Origin: an uncultured Lachnospiraceae bacterium
GTDB taxonomy: Bacteria > Bacillota > Clostridia > Lachnospirales > Anaerotignaceae
Length of the DNA stretch: 64,000 bases
NCBI GenBank assembly: GCA_944384295.1
Contig: CALWSU010000008.1
Coordinates: 1-64,000, forward strand
Direction: 5' to 3'
The translations under genes and the position numbers were made by a program. Positions 19,921 to 27,941 of the stretch are shown piece by piece (within the stretch, counting starts at the first letter, position 1; the number at the start of each line of letters is the position of its first letter). Under the pieces are notes generated by a model, which was given only the letters and a program-made list of their open reading frames with translations, was not told where the DNA came from and did no database searches.

Positions 19921-19958
19921 AAGCAAGTGATAAAAAACGCTAAATCACTTGCTTTTTC
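19921..19958. terminator. terminator after the SulP gene
   Basis: Stem AAGCAAGTGAT with ATCACTTGCTT followed by TTTTCTT on the plus strand. The opposite side is A-rich, so it may also serve the convergent membrane-protein gene. Confidence 0.85.
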
Positions 19959-19963
19959 TTGTT

Positions 19964-20437
19964 TTAAGCGGAATATTTTTTCATGAGTTTACGATAAATG
20001 ATGATGCCAAGAATCACTTGCACAGTAAAATAAATGCCAAGATAGGCAACCATGATTATCGCATCGGTTAATATATCCAAACTGCCCAATATAGCAAAGC
20101 CAACCATAGAAAAACTGATGATACAAAGCCCGATAGCATAAGTATATCTGCCGGCTTTGTCACGTAGTTGTGTTTTGAGTTCGTCATGTAGTTCAATAGA
20201 TTCTTGTTCCAATTTTTCGGCATAATGTGCTTGGCGTTTTGGCGCGTTCCAATACAAATATTTGGAAATCATATAAATGCCTGATATGATACCAGAACCC
20301 GCAAACCCACATAAAAGACTGTCTAATTTGGTGTCACTCAAATAAGCTGTCAAGAAACATATGATACCAAAACAAAAATAGATGATGCCTAGTCGAAACA
20401 GTTTTTTCAAAGAATTCGGATTATTGTTGTGTTTCAT
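19964..20437 (-). CDS. hypothetical membrane protein paired with an XRE regulator
   Basis: Protein of 157 residues, family not recognised with confidence. It has two N-terminal helices (about 13-60), a charged cytoplasmic stretch (about 62-98, rich in Glu and Lys) and two C-terminal helices (about 100-150). The start at 20437 is supported by AAAGGAG, and the gene overlaps the end of the XRE gene by 17 bases. Small XRE plus small membrane protein pairs of this kind are frequent in Firmicutes; their function is usually undefined. It does not resemble a toxin of a known type. Confidence 0.75.
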   Translation of the reverse strand: MKHNNNPNSLKKLFRLGIIYFCFGIICFLTAYLSDTKLDSLLCGFAGSGIISGIYMISKYLYWNAPKRQAHYAEKLEQESIELHDELKTQLRDKAGRYTYAIGLCIISFSMVGFAILGSLDILTDAIIMVAYLGIYFTVQVILGIIIYRKLMKKYSA

Positions 20438-20639
20438 GTGACTCGCTCCTTTCATATAAAAAGATTTCCTCTATGGTTTGACTGAAAAAGTCCGCGATTT
20501 GGAATGCCAATTCCAAAGAGGGGTTATATTTTCCGGTTTCTATGGCGCTGACAGTTTGGCGGGAAACGCGTATGGCTTTCGCGAAATCTGCTTGACTCAG
20601 CCCCATTTCTTTGCGCAGCTGTTCTACTTTGTTTTTCAT
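20421..20639 (-). CDS. XRE-family transcriptional regulator, small
   Basis: DNA-binding protein of 72 residues with a single Cro/CI helix-turn-helix (about 3-57: LRKEMGLSQADFAKAIRVSRQTVSAIETGKYNPSLELAFQIA). The start at 20639 is fixed by AAGGAGAT seven bases upstream. Operon with the overlapping membrane-protein gene. Two copies of an 18-base direct repeat (20661-20678 and 20707-20724) sit around its promoter, which suggests autoregulation. Confidence 0.9.
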   Translation of the reverse strand: MKNKVEQLRKEMGLSQADFAKAIRVSRQTVSAIETGKYNPSLELAFQIADFFSQTIEEIFLYERSESHETQQ

Positions 20640-20660
20640 TTGGATAATCTCCTTCATCAT

Positions 20661-20724
20661 GACAAGGTTCCTTTACATTTTTATGGTACATCATATCTCA
20701 TTTTTTGTCAAGGTTCCTTTACAT
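20661..20724 (-). promoter_or_regulatory. promoter and direct-repeat operator of the XRE gene
   Basis: On the minus strand TTGACA (20706-20711) is followed after 17 bases by TACCAT (20683-20688). An 18-base direct repeat, one base different between copies, overlaps the -35 box and lies just after the -10. Each copy contains the near-palindrome AAGGAACCTT. A bound XRE dimer at these sites would block the promoter. Confidence 0.65.
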
Positions 20725-20780
20725 AAAATAGAGAAAAAATCCTTTCTCACATGCTGGAGAAAGGATTGAAAAGGATTTCT

Positions 20781-21353
20781 TTATTCACAAGCCAATGCTT
20801 GAAAAGCGTTTGCAACGCCCACAGGTGGCTTTTTGCTGTGTTGGTGTTTGAGCAGATGAAAAGCAACTTTTTGTTCTGCCAATAAAAACAGCCAATATCC
20901 AAATAATGCGCCTGCGGTATTCATCAATAAATCATCTACATCAGTTGTACGTCCGCAAAACATTTGCAATAGTTCGATACAAAGGGAACAAACAAAGCCA
21001 AGTAATATGATATTTTGTTCTTTGCGATATGTTTTCCAAAGAAGCGGTGCAAAAAAGCCCATTGGTACAAATAAGAGTATATTGAGCAAATATTGTTCTG
21101 GACAAGAAAAAATATCTACAAATAATTCAAAATTGAAATAGGGTGCAAATTGCGGTGTTTGCAACAATAAATTATATATGCCTGTCACAGCCAGCAGCCC
21201 TGCGATATATAACGCAAAAATCCAAAGTGCGCTACGATGCAGTTTGGGTGAAAATTTACCGGCAAATACCGTTTGCCACAGCCATAGCACTGGAATCATA
21301 CAAGAAAATACAAAAACACTTTCCCAAACCATATCATACATCCAACCAAGCAT
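20781..21353 (-). CDS. VanZ-like membrane protein
   Basis: Protein of 190 residues with about five hydrophobic helices. The segment LLNILLFVPMGFFAPLLWK and the later CIELLQMFCGRTTDVDDLLMNTAGALFGYW are the VanZ/teicoplanin-resistance family hallmarks (conserved E, D-D-N-G). I chose the ATG at 21353 because AAAGGGGG lies just upstream. The open frame extends further back but that part is not hydrophobic or conserved. Not an indicator of glycopeptide resistance on its own; most VanZ-like proteins in Clostridia are uncharacterised. Convergent or parallel neighbours do not suggest a pathway. Confidence 0.85.
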   Translation of the reverse strand: MLGWMYDMVWESVFVFSCMIPVLWLWQTVFAGKFSPKLHRSALWIFALYIAGLLAVTGIYNLLLQTPQFAPYFNFELFVDIFSCPEQYLLNILLFVPMGFFAPLLWKTYRKEQNIILLGFVCSLCIELLQMFCGRTTDVDDLLMNTAGALFGYWLFLLAEQKVAFHLLKHQHSKKPPVGVANAFQALACE

Positions 21354-21850
21354 ACCGCAACCCCCTTTCTGTTTGATTCTTTTTTCTTTTGCGGTGTTCC
21401 TTGTGGTAATTTGTTTCTCTGAGTATGAGTATACGATATAAATCTTAATTTTTTTGGTAGAAAAGTTTCCGAATTTCGAACAAAAACCGTAAAAAGTACG
21501 AAACAAAACAAAGTGAGCGCATAAAATCTGTAATATGGTTTTGTTTGTATCTATTTCTGTATTCGGAAAAATATATATCGAATACCAGAAAAAACATGGT
21601 ATTTTTCGTAATTCTACGGGCTTGTATTGACAAAACTTCCTTTTTTTTGGTAGAATAACTTGTCGGTGATTGAAACAAAACGCTTCACCCACTGTTTGCA
21701 TCAAAATTTGCCATTCAATCCCCGTCAAAGGGATTGCTGTCAGCAAAATTTGATGTTTTTTTATTGCCAAAATGCAGGCTGTCCACAGAAACCTTGACAT
21801 CCTGTTTTTGATTCCCAAAATGGAAAGTATATAGTAGGAGGTATTTCATT
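21354..21850. promoter_or_regulatory. intergenic region with promoter of the CofE-like gene
   Basis: About 500 AT-rich bases between divergent genes. A good promoter reads toward the CofE-like gene: TTGACA at 21627-21632, 18-base spacer, TAGAAT at 21651-21656. This leaves a leader of about 190 bases, in which a repeated GTCAAAGGGATT/CAGCAAAATTTGA-like segment (about 21700-21760) shows some self-complementarity (CAAAATTTG). No known riboswitch was recognised. No gene seen. Confidence 0.6.
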
Positions 21851-23032
21851 ATGGCAGGTACAATTTCAAGAGGCATTAAAGCACCCATTATCAGACAGGG
21901 TGACGATATTGTAAAAATCGTTGTGGATTCTGTACAGGAAGCAGCAAAACAGGACGGCTTTACATTGCATGAAAAAGATGTTGTTTGTGTCACAGAAGCA
22001 GTCGTTGCAAGAGCAGACGGCAACTATGCAACAACAGAAAACATTGCGGCAGACGTCAAAGCAAAATTGGGCGGTGAAACCATTGGCGTTGTATTCCCAA
22101 TTTTGAGCCGTAACCGTTTTGCAATCTGCTTGCGTGGGATTGCAAAAGGCGCAAAAAAAGTAGTTTTGATGCTGAGCTATCCTTCCGATGAAGTGGGCAA
22201 TCACTTATTTGATATGGATTTATTAGATGATAGCGGTGTAAATCCTTATACCGATGTATTGACATTAGAAGATTATCGTAGAATTTTTGGATATATCAAA
22301 CATCCTTTTACTGGTGTGGATTATGTGGAATATTATGCTTCTTTGATTGCTGAAGAAGGCGCAGAAGCTGAAATCGTATTCGCAAATCATCCAGAAGCAA
22401 TCGTGAAATTTACAAAAAATGTACTGTGCTGTGATATACATACCAGAGAACGCTCCAAACGCCGTATTTTGGCAGCAGGCGGCGAAAAAGTATTGACATT
22501 GTGCGATATTTTGAATGCTCCTGTAGATGGCAGCGGCTACAATCCACAATATGGTCTGTTGGGCTCCAACAAAGCAACAGAAGACAGCGTAAAACTGTTC
22601 CCTAAAAATGCACAAGAAGTTGCAGAAGCAATTCAAAAAGAAGTGCTTGCACGTACTGGCGTGAAAGTAGAAGCTATGATTTATGGCGATGGCGCATTCA
22701 AAGACCCTGTAGGTAAGATTTGGGAATTGGCTGACCCTGTGGTTGGTGCTGGTTATACAGAAGGTCTGAATGGTCTGCCCAATGAAGTAAAACTCAAATA
22801 TTTGGCAGATAACGATTTTGCAGACCTCAGCGGCGAAGCTTTGGCAGATGCAATCCGTCAGCGCATCAAAGAAAAAGAAAAAGATTTGAAAGGCAATATG
22901 GTATCAGAAGGTACTACTCCTCGTCGCTTAACAGATTTGATTGGTTCTTTGTGTGACCTGACAAGCGGTAGTGGTGACAAAGGTACACCAATCGTATTGG
23001 TACAGAATTACTTTAATAACTACGCAAACTGA
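21851..23032 (+). CDS. CofE-like amide ligase (coenzyme F420-0:L-glutamate ligase family)
   Basis: Protein of 393 residues matching the long clostridial form of the F420-0:gamma-glutamyl ligase family. N-terminal GTISRGIKAPIIRQGDDIV resembles the entry to the CofE fold. VVCVTEAVVARADGNY and FPILSRNRFAICLRGIA are the conserved core, and DGAFKDPVGKIWELADPVV is a C-terminal family segment. CofE proper adds glutamate to F420 using GTP. It follows a strong ribosome site (TAGGAGGT) and has its own promoter and terminator. No other F420 gene is in the window, so the real substrate may differ; the family assignment is from memory of annotated homologues. Confidence 0.8.
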   Translation: MAGTISRGIKAPIIRQGDDIVKIVVDSVQEAAKQDGFTLHEKDVVCVTEAVVARADGNYATTENIAADVKAKLGGETIGVVFPILSRNRFAICLRGIAKGAKKVVLMLSYPSDEVGNHLFDMDLLDDSGVNPYTDVLTLEDYRRIFGYIKHPFTGVDYVEYYASLIAEEGAEAEIVFANHPEAIVKFTKNVLCCDIHTRERSKRRILAAGGEKVLTLCDILNAPVDGSGYNPQYGLLGSNKATEDSVKLFPKNAQEVAEAIQKEVLARTGVKVEAMIYGDGAFKDPVGKIWELADPVVGAGYTEGLNGLPNEVKLKYLADNDFADLSGEALADAIRQRIKEKEKDLKGNMVSEGTTPRRLTDLIGSLCDLTSGSGDKGTPIVLVQNYFNNYAN

Positions 23033-23086
23033 TTTTGCGGACAAAAATAGAATAGTAGTATAAAAATAGAGAAATAGTAAAATAGT

Positions 23087-23132
23087 AAATACCGATTCTT
23101 CCAAAAAAGTTTGTAAGAATCGGTATTTTTTT
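23087..23132 (+). terminator. terminator after the CofE-like gene
   Basis: AAATACCGATTCTT pairs with AAGAATCGGTATTT and is followed by TTTT. It separates the ligase gene from the sigma-factor operon. Confidence 0.9.
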
Positions 23133-23196
23133 ATTGCTATGTGCAATATTTTCTATGTGTATTTCGTGTTCTGGTATAGAAGGGGGTGAAGTGGGT

Positions 23197-23715
23197 ATGG
23201 ATTCTTTCGGACGGCAATCTGATATGATGTATTTATATGAAACATATGCAGATATGGTATATCGTATTGGATATTGTTATTTCGGAAATCGTCATGACAC
23301 GCAAGATGTGGTGCAAGGTGTATTTTTAAAATTGTTAGACGGAAATCTTCCAACATTTCAGGATACAGAGCATGAGAAAGCATTCTTGATTGTGATGACA
23401 AAAAATTATTGCAAAGATATTTTAAAATCTTCTTGGCGTAGAAAACGTGTGCAGGAGCAGGAAATACAAATCTTACAACAGGAAAGTGGTTTACGTGCGG
23501 ATATGGCATATGCCCTGATGCGTTTGCCAGAAAAATATAAACTAACCTTATATTTATATTATTACGAAGGATATTCAGTCAAAGAAATTGCAAAGTTATT
23601 GGAGCAGAAAGAAACTACCATACAAACACATTTGCTGCGAGGACGCAAAAAATTGAAAATTGAGTTGGAACAGGAGGGATATTATGACAGAAAAAGAAGT
23701 CAAGGCACTATTTGA
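23197..23715 (+). CDS. ECF-type RNA polymerase sigma factor
   Basis: Sigma-70 family factor of 172 residues with only regions 2 and 4. Region 2 (about 10-80) includes YETYADMVYRIGYCYFGNRHDTQDVVQGVFLKLL. Region 4 (about 105-160) includes LPEKYKLTLYLYYYEGYSVKEIAKLLEQKETTIQTHLLRGRKKL. I use the ATG at 23197 behind GAAGGGGGTGAAG instead of the longer frame. The 3' end overlaps the start of the DUF4179-type gene by 32 bases, the usual sigma/anti-sigma layout. The sigma factor is probably held inactive by that membrane protein and autoregulates the pair. Confidence 0.92.
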   Translation: MDSFGRQSDMMYLYETYADMVYRIGYCYFGNRHDTQDVVQGVFLKLLDGNLPTFQDTEHEKAFLIVMTKNYCKDILKSSWRRKRVQEQEIQILQQESGLRADMAYALMRLPEKYKLTLYLYYYEGYSVKEIAKLLEQKETTIQTHLLRGRKKLKIELEQEGYYDRKRSQGTI

Positions 23716-24724
23716 AGCTATGACACCATCACAAGCGCAAAAAGACGCAATGTGGACACAGATTACACAACCACAACCAACAAAAAAACAATCCTTTTCT
23801 GTCAAACGTTGTATCGCAATAGTTGCGGTGGTATTGATATTGTTTACTGCTACAGCGTTCGGCTATCGTGCCAGTACCATACAAACCTATACCACAGAGG
23901 TATATCATTGGAGTGCTTCCAAATTGGCGCGTAATATACAAATTTCAGATACTGATGCAGGGCTGACTTTGACGGCAGAAAGTGTATTTGGAGATAATGA
24001 AAATGTATATGTACTATTTTCGATTTCAGATAAAGTCTATCACACACTTTCTTATGGAGATTTGCATGTGGATTTTGACCAGAATGATTTTTCTGGTTCT
24101 TATGATTTGTTTTTATTGGATCAGGCAGAGCAGAAGCAAACAGAGAAAACAACGAAGAAAACCTATTTTGTCGCATATGTAGAAACATATAGAGGTACAG
24201 AGGAAATACAAAATATTGGGCAAACGATGAAAATCAAGATTCATGGATTATATGGCGGCAGACTAGGAGATGCCTTGGGACTGCGAAAAGAAAACAAAGG
24301 CGTATGGGAATTTGAAATTCCATTGGAATATGAGGTATACGGCTATGATTATGTCGTACATACACCATTTACATACACAGGGAATACCGTCTATCTGGAA
24401 AGTATACACTATTCACCATTAGATGTTAGTATCCGTTTGAAAAGTCAAGAAGGATATTTGGAACATTTTATTGAAAATTATGCAATTGATGGTACAGTCG
24501 GTATTGCGTTGGAAACCAAAAAGGGCAGGATTTATCCAAGAACATCGAGCGGGGACAGTGCGGGTACAGATTCCTATTTCCCTTTTTCTATGCGGGAAAT
24601 CGGCATGCTTGCGCCAGAAGATGTGATAGGTGTGTATTATTACGAAAAAGGAAAAAATGGCGAAATGATACAAGAGATGGTCATTCCTGTTTCATTGCCT
24701 GCACAGATGCCACAAGATGCATAA
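23684..24724 (+). CDS. putative anti-sigma factor, DUF4179-type membrane protein
   Basis: Protein of 346 residues with a cytoplasmic N-terminus of about 45 residues, one membrane helix (about 46-66, AIVAVVLILFTATAFGYRA) and a large extracytoplasmic region of beta-rich sequence. The start at 23684 follows CAGGAGGGATATT and overlaps the sigma gene. Proteins of this layout next to ECF sigma factors are commonly labelled DUF4179 and act as anti-sigma factors; no zinc-binding ZAS motif (HxxxCxxC) is present. The signal sensed is unknown. Confidence 0.8.
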   Translation: MTEKEVKALFEAMTPSQAQKDAMWTQITQPQPTKKQSFSVKRCIAIVAVVLILFTATAFGYRASTIQTYTTEVYHWSASKLARNIQISDTDAGLTLTAESVFGDNENVYVLFSISDKVYHTLSYGDLHVDFDQNDFSGSYDLFLLDQAEQKQTEKTTKKTYFVAYVETYRGTEEIQNIGQTMKIKIHGLYGGRLGDALGLRKENKGVWEFEIPLEYEVYGYDYVVHTPFTYTGNTVYLESIHYSPLDVSIRLKSQEGYLEHFIENYAIDGTVGIALETKKGRIYPRTSSGDSAGTDSYFPFSMREIGMLAPEDVIGVYYYEKGKNGEMIQEMVIPVSLPAQMPQDA

Positions 24725-24753
24725 AAGAATCAAATGCTAAAATATATAAAATA

Positions 24754-24794
24754 AAAATGACTGCAATAGTATTTTTTCTGTGGCAGTCATTTTA
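24754..24794 (+). terminator. terminator of the sigma/anti-sigma operon
   Basis: AAAATGACTGC pairs with GCAGTCATTTT about 30 bases after the stop codon, though it ends in only four T. Confidence 0.8.
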
Positions 24795-24980
24795 CTATGT
24801 GATACGCAAGTTGTTTTTGCAATATAGAACAAACACAACATGAGATATTTGTGGAAAAGTGATATTGTCATACAACTAGAAACATAGGTATGATGAAATA
24901 TATAGGAACACAATCATATTTTGATACGTCTATTAATTAGAATCAAAAATGTTTTTGCATTTGGAAAGGGGAGAATGTGC

Positions 24981-25919
24981 ATGAAAAAATGGATTTCTTT
25001 GTTACTTTGCATTTGTTGTATGTTGCCAAGCACTGTGGCACATGCTGCAACCATTACCGGACAGGCAGTGCATACCGATATTGTGGCGTACATCAATGGG
25101 TTGCCGATTCCGTCTTACAATATCAATGGCTATACTGCGATTGTTGCGGAAGATTTGGAACAGTATGGATTTTTTGTACAATATGACAATGCAACACGTA
25201 GTTTAAGTGTAGATTATTTTGAGAATAACAAGCCCATTACTGCAAATTATCGACCAGAACAAAATACAAAACCGATTGGCTCCTTTGCTGCCAATGTGTA
25301 TGCAACGGATATTGTAACTTATGTAAATGGAGAAAAAGTACCTTCCTATAATATTGACGGCAGAACATTGATTTTGATTGATGAATTGCAAGAATACGGT
25401 GATGTGACATGGTATCCCAAAGAACGTAAAATTTGCTATACCTATGTACCAAATTGGAGTTATTCCATTTCTTCCCATTGGAATACCGCAACAGATACAT
25501 CGAAAGATTTTTCTAATTTTTCTATTGAAATGACCAGAAATGACACAGGCGACCTGACTGTGACAGGCGAAAATTTACAATATTTTACGAGTATTTCTTT
25601 GGCTGGCGGTAGAGAGCCAAACTTGACTTTGCGAGTGCAGATGTATTATGTAGATATTTTGTATTATCAGCTTTCTGGTGAGGCATTGACAATAGAAAAT
25701 TTGTTTGAGCAAATGTTAAATTGGAACCTTGGAGAAGAACTCACAGATGACACAAAGTTTGCCAATGCGCATATGAAAGTATGGGTCAATGGAGAAGCGG
25801 TACCTGTGACTTATGTGGCGCGTAGTATTGGCAATGGACATACGGATTTTGAGTTTACATTTGGGAAACAAGTCAAAACTTTAGAAGAAATACAATCTAT
25901 CAAAATTACATGTCAATAA
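24981..25919 (+). CDS. secreted protein with two stalk-like repeats, function unknown
   Basis: Protein of 312 residues with a signal peptide (KKWISLLLCICCMLPSTVAHA, cleavage after AHA). Two related modules follow: about 34-84 (TDIVAYINGLPIPSYNING then LSVDY) and about 110-155 (TDIVTYVNGEKVPSYNIDG then ICYTY). They resemble the copper-amine-oxidase N-terminal/stalk-type repeats of clostridial surface proteins. A further domain of about 150 residues is not recognised. The start at 24981 follows AAGGGGAGAATGTGC. Likely an exported cell-surface protein. It stands alone, with its own terminator. Confidence 0.75.
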   Translation: MKKWISLLLCICCMLPSTVAHAATITGQAVHTDIVAYINGLPIPSYNINGYTAIVAEDLEQYGFFVQYDNATRSLSVDYFENNKPITANYRPEQNTKPIGSFAANVYATDIVTYVNGEKVPSYNIDGRTLILIDELQEYGDVTWYPKERKICYTYVPNWSYSISSHWNTATDTSKDFSNFSIEMTRNDTGDLTVTGENLQYFTSISLAGGREPNLTLRVQMYYVDILYYQLSGEALTIENLFEQMLNWNLGEELTDDTKFANAHMKVWVNGEAVPVTYVARSIGNGHTDFEFTFGKQVKTLEEIQSIKITCQ

Positions 25920-25940
25920 AAAATAATATCATAAAAAGTG

Positions 25941-25980
25941 AAAATACGTCTTGTACTGATGTGTACAGGACGTATTTTTT
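25941..25980. terminator. bidirectional terminator
   Basis: AAAATACGTCTTGTAC pairs with GTACAGGACGTATTTT, followed by TT on the plus strand and TTTTC on the minus strand. It lies between the secreted protein gene and the convergent tRNA operon. Confidence 0.85.
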
Positions 25981-26006
25981 GACAGAAAACAATATGCAAT
26001 AAAAAA

Positions 26007-26079
26007 TGGAAGTTACAGGGCTCGAACCTGTGACCCTCTGCTTGTAAGGCAGATGCTCTCCCAGCTGAGCTAAACTTCC
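26007..26079 (-). tRNA. tRNA-Val (anticodon TAC)
   Basis: A 73-nt cloverleaf. Acceptor GGAAGUU pairs with AACUUCC, discriminator A. The anticodon loop CUUACAA holds UAC and the T arm is present (GGUUCGAGCCC). CCA is not encoded. Third in a three-tRNA operon. Confidence 0.95.
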
Positions 26080-26119
26080 ATAGTTTTGACAATTGATAAA
26101 TTTATTTTTTCACTCACAC

Positions 26120-26191
26120 TGACCCGTAAGGGAGTCGAACCCTTGATTCGACCGTGAGAGGGTCGCGTCTTGACCGCTTGACCAACGGGCC
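26120..26191 (-). tRNA. tRNA-Glu (anticodon CTC)
   Basis: A 72-nt cloverleaf. Acceptor GGCCCGU pairs with ACGGGUC, discriminator A. The anticodon stem CGACC/GGUCG encloses CUCUCAC with anticodon CUC. CCA is not encoded. The minor CUC isoacceptor is less common than UUC in low-GC genomes. Confidence 0.93.
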
Positions 26192-26202
26192 AAAAGAAGA
26201 AA

Positions 26203-26276
26203 TAGCGGAGGAGGGAGTTGAACCCCCGACACTGCGGGTATGAACCGCATGCTCTAGCCAACTGAGCTACTCCGCC
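26203..26276 (-). tRNA. tRNA-Met, elongator (anticodon CAT)
   Basis: A 74-nt cloverleaf. Acceptor GGCGGAG pairs with CUCCGCU with a terminal G-U, discriminator A. The anticodon loop UUCAUAC holds CAU. The body closely resembles the Bacillus elongator tRNA-Met; the C1-A72 mismatch of initiators is absent. Confidence 0.92.
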
Positions 26277-26306
26277 ATACGCTTGCTGTCTTAAGTCGAC
26301 TAGTTC

Positions 26307-26335
26307 ATTATAAAAGCATAGTGAAAGTTTGTCAA
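26307..26335 (-). promoter_or_regulatory. promoter of the Met-Glu-Val tRNA operon
   Basis: Consensus TTGACA (minus strand, 26330-26335), 17-base spacer and TATAAT (26307-26312), about 30 bases before tRNA-Met. Confidence 0.9.
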
Positions 26336-26374
26336 TATATTTTTTTATATTTTTGTACTTTTTTTCAATTTTTG

Positions 26375-26683
26375 TCATTGGTCGCGGTTGATATACACGA
26401 TTTCATTGCTTTTGACAAGCCCCAGTTTTTCTCTGGCAATCTGTTCGATGTAACTATCGCTGTTGTAATATTCCTTTTGTGCCTGCAAATCCAATTGCTT
26501 TTGTTTTTCATCTGCAACTTGTTGTTCCAAATCAGCATATTCGGCTTGCAAAGTGCGATAGGATTGGTATTGCCAAAGTACGCCAGCAGCAACGGTCACA
26601 ACAAAAATCAGCAGTACCGTACGAATCCAAAAAGTATTTTGTTGTTTTGGCTGCAAAGGCACAACCTTTTTCTCTTTTGCCAT
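26375..26683 (-). CDS. divIC: septum formation initiator family protein (DivIC/FtsB-like)
   Basis: Bitopic division protein of 102 residues: a short cytoplasmic N-terminus (1-20), one membrane helix (about 21-40, WIRTVLLIFVVTVAAGVLW), then a coiled coil (about 42-72) and a C-terminal segment ending in REKLGLVKSNEIVYI, the typical DivIC/FtsB end. I use the ATG at 26683; an in-frame ATG four codons upstream sits too close to the AAAGGA site. Last gene of the mazG-HU-rqcP-yabP-yabQ-divIC cluster, conserved across Firmicutes. Confidence 0.9.
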   Translation of the reverse strand: MAKEKKVVPLQPKQQNTFWIRTVLLIFVVTVAAGVLWQYQSYRTLQAEYADLEQQVADEKQKQLDLQAQKEYYNSDSYIEQIAREKLGLVKSNEIVYINRDQ

Positions 26684-26700
26684 AAGGGGACACATCCTTT

Positions 26701-27213
26701 CTAGGGTTTGCGACGTAAAAAACGCAAATCCCGTCGCAAAGAAACTACTTTTATTTTCACATATAATTTACATAATTGCAAGCAGTTTTTCCCGCGCTTG
26801 GCGCAATATCCGCCAAATTTCGTCACAGGACGGCGAAAAGGCAACCAAAGCAAACGAAAGGGTGTCCATAAAATTTCAAAAAACAAAAAAAGAATTTTTT
26901 TGCAAACTTGTAAAACACCAATACCAACCGCCATGACCAAACGACTTAATGTCATCGCATATAGCCCCAAACCGCCCAGCAATCCAAGCAATATAAAAAA
27001 GCGGATTTCGCCATGATTTTGGCGCAGCAGTGCGGCGAATACAAACCAGAGCGATGCAAGCCAATACAGCGCATCTTCCAATTGTATCAAAAAGGCAGTA
27101 TGCGGCAGCAGACGGCGCAGCAGACGCAAAGCGTCATACAATAGCCCCATACCGCCGCCTAATGCGATACAAAGCAAAAACAGAATGGTCTGTCCTTGCA
27201 GGCTTACCTGCAT
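26701..27213 (-). CDS. yabQ: spore cortex biosynthesis protein YabQ
   Basis: Membrane protein of 170 residues required for cortex formation in Bacillus. It has four to five hydrophobic helices over the first 120 residues and the family opening LQGQTILFLLCIALGGGMGLLYDALRLLR, followed by a basic C-terminal tail. It starts 14 bases after the yabP stop codon. It sits in its canonical place between yabP and divIC. Confidence 0.9.
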   Translation of the reverse strand: MQVSLQGQTILFLLCIALGGGMGLLYDALRLLRRLLPHTAFLIQLEDALYWLASLWFVFAALLRQNHGEIRFFILLGLLGGLGLYAMTLSRLVMAVGIGVLQVCKKILFLFFEILWTPFRLLWLPFRRPVTKFGGYCAKRGKNCLQLCKLYVKIKVVSLRRDLRFLRRKP

Positions 27214-27227
27214 ATCAACACCCCCAT

Positions 27228-27509
27228 TCAGCGAAATAGCCGTGACAAGAATCCATGTTTCATCGGCTGGTTATTTTCTGCGTATGTCATTTCGTCGATT
27301 TGCCCATCAATGGCGATTTCTCCTTGTTCTAAATTCAGATGCCCTACATGCAGCCCTTCGCCTTTGAGCAGCAATAAACCATACGTCGTATCCACTGCTA
27401 CCGCTTCTTCGTCAAAGCGCAATACATCTGTGACACCGCTGATGCGTACTTGTTTGCGGTCTGTCATATGTACTGTATGTTCTTTTGGATTTTTCCATTC
27501 TTCTGCCAC
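27228..27509 (-). CDS. yabP: sporulation protein YabP
   Basis: Small spore-coat/cortex related protein of 93 residues. It has the YabP pattern HTVHMTDRKQVRISGVTDVLRFDEEAV followed by TTYGLLLLKGEGLHVGHLNLEQGEIAIDG. The start is taken as GTG at 27509, seven bases after GGGAGG; longer frames reach into the rqcP gene and lack a site. It partners with yabQ next door and is needed for cortex assembly in Bacillus. Confidence 0.88.
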   Translation of the reverse strand: MAEEWKNPKEHTVHMTDRKQVRISGVTDVLRFDEEAVAVDTTYGLLLLKGEGLHVGHLNLEQGEIAIDGQIDEMTYAENNQPMKHGFLSRLFR

Positions 27510-27579
27510 AAAAAAACCTCCCATACCTGTTTGTACAGTATTTGTACAGTATATGAGAGGAATGATGCGACTATGCTTT

Positions 27580-27822
27580 TTATTCGATTGCACGATACAT
27601 ATTGGCGGCGTCTTCTTTTTTTGTGGACTCCTGCAAAGAAAGCACTTCTACTTTTGTTGTGTTGCTTCCAAATTGTATTTCGATAATATCGCCGCATTTC
27701 ACGTCTGCGCCGGCTTTGACTACTTTTCCATTGAGCATCACTCTGCCTGCGTCACAAGCTTCGTTTGCGATGGTTCTGCGTTTGATGATACGGGATACTT
27801 TCAGAAATTTGTCGATTCTCAT
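27580..27822 (-). CDS. rqcP: S4-domain RNA-binding protein RqcP
   Basis: Protein of 80 residues consisting of one S4 domain (MRIDKFLKVSRIIKRRTIANEACDAGRVMLNGKVVKAGADVKCGD). In Bacillus, RqcP (YabO) works with RqcH in ribosome-associated quality control, stabilising peptidyl-tRNA during alanine tailing. The position between HU and yabP is the conserved one. The start ATG has AAGGAGAAC upstream. Confidence 0.92.
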   Translation of the reverse strand: MRIDKFLKVSRIIKRRTIANEACDAGRVMLNGKVVKAGADVKCGDIIEIQFGSNTTKVEVLSLQESTKKEDAANMYRAIE

Positions 27823-27876
27823 ACAAGTTCTCCTTATCTTACCTTTTTTGTGCTATGGTTTTTAGAAAAAAATGAG

Positions 27877-27929
27877 AAAAAAAGGCTTGCGATGGACAGC
27901 CATACATTATGTCCAAGCAAGCCTTTTTA
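27877..27929. terminator. terminator after the HU gene
   Basis: Nested stems (AAAAAAGGCTTGC with GCAAGCCTTTTT, inner GGACA with TGTCC) between HU and rqcP. Read on the minus strand it ends in TTTTTT, so HU is probably the end of one transcript. Confidence 0.8.
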
Positions 27930-27941
27930 TGTTCTCAGCAA

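Noticed and set aside
20781-21353. VanZ-like gene as evidence of glycopeptide resistance
   Set aside because: No vanA/B-type ligase, vanH or vanX is near; VanZ-like proteins are widespread without such a role.
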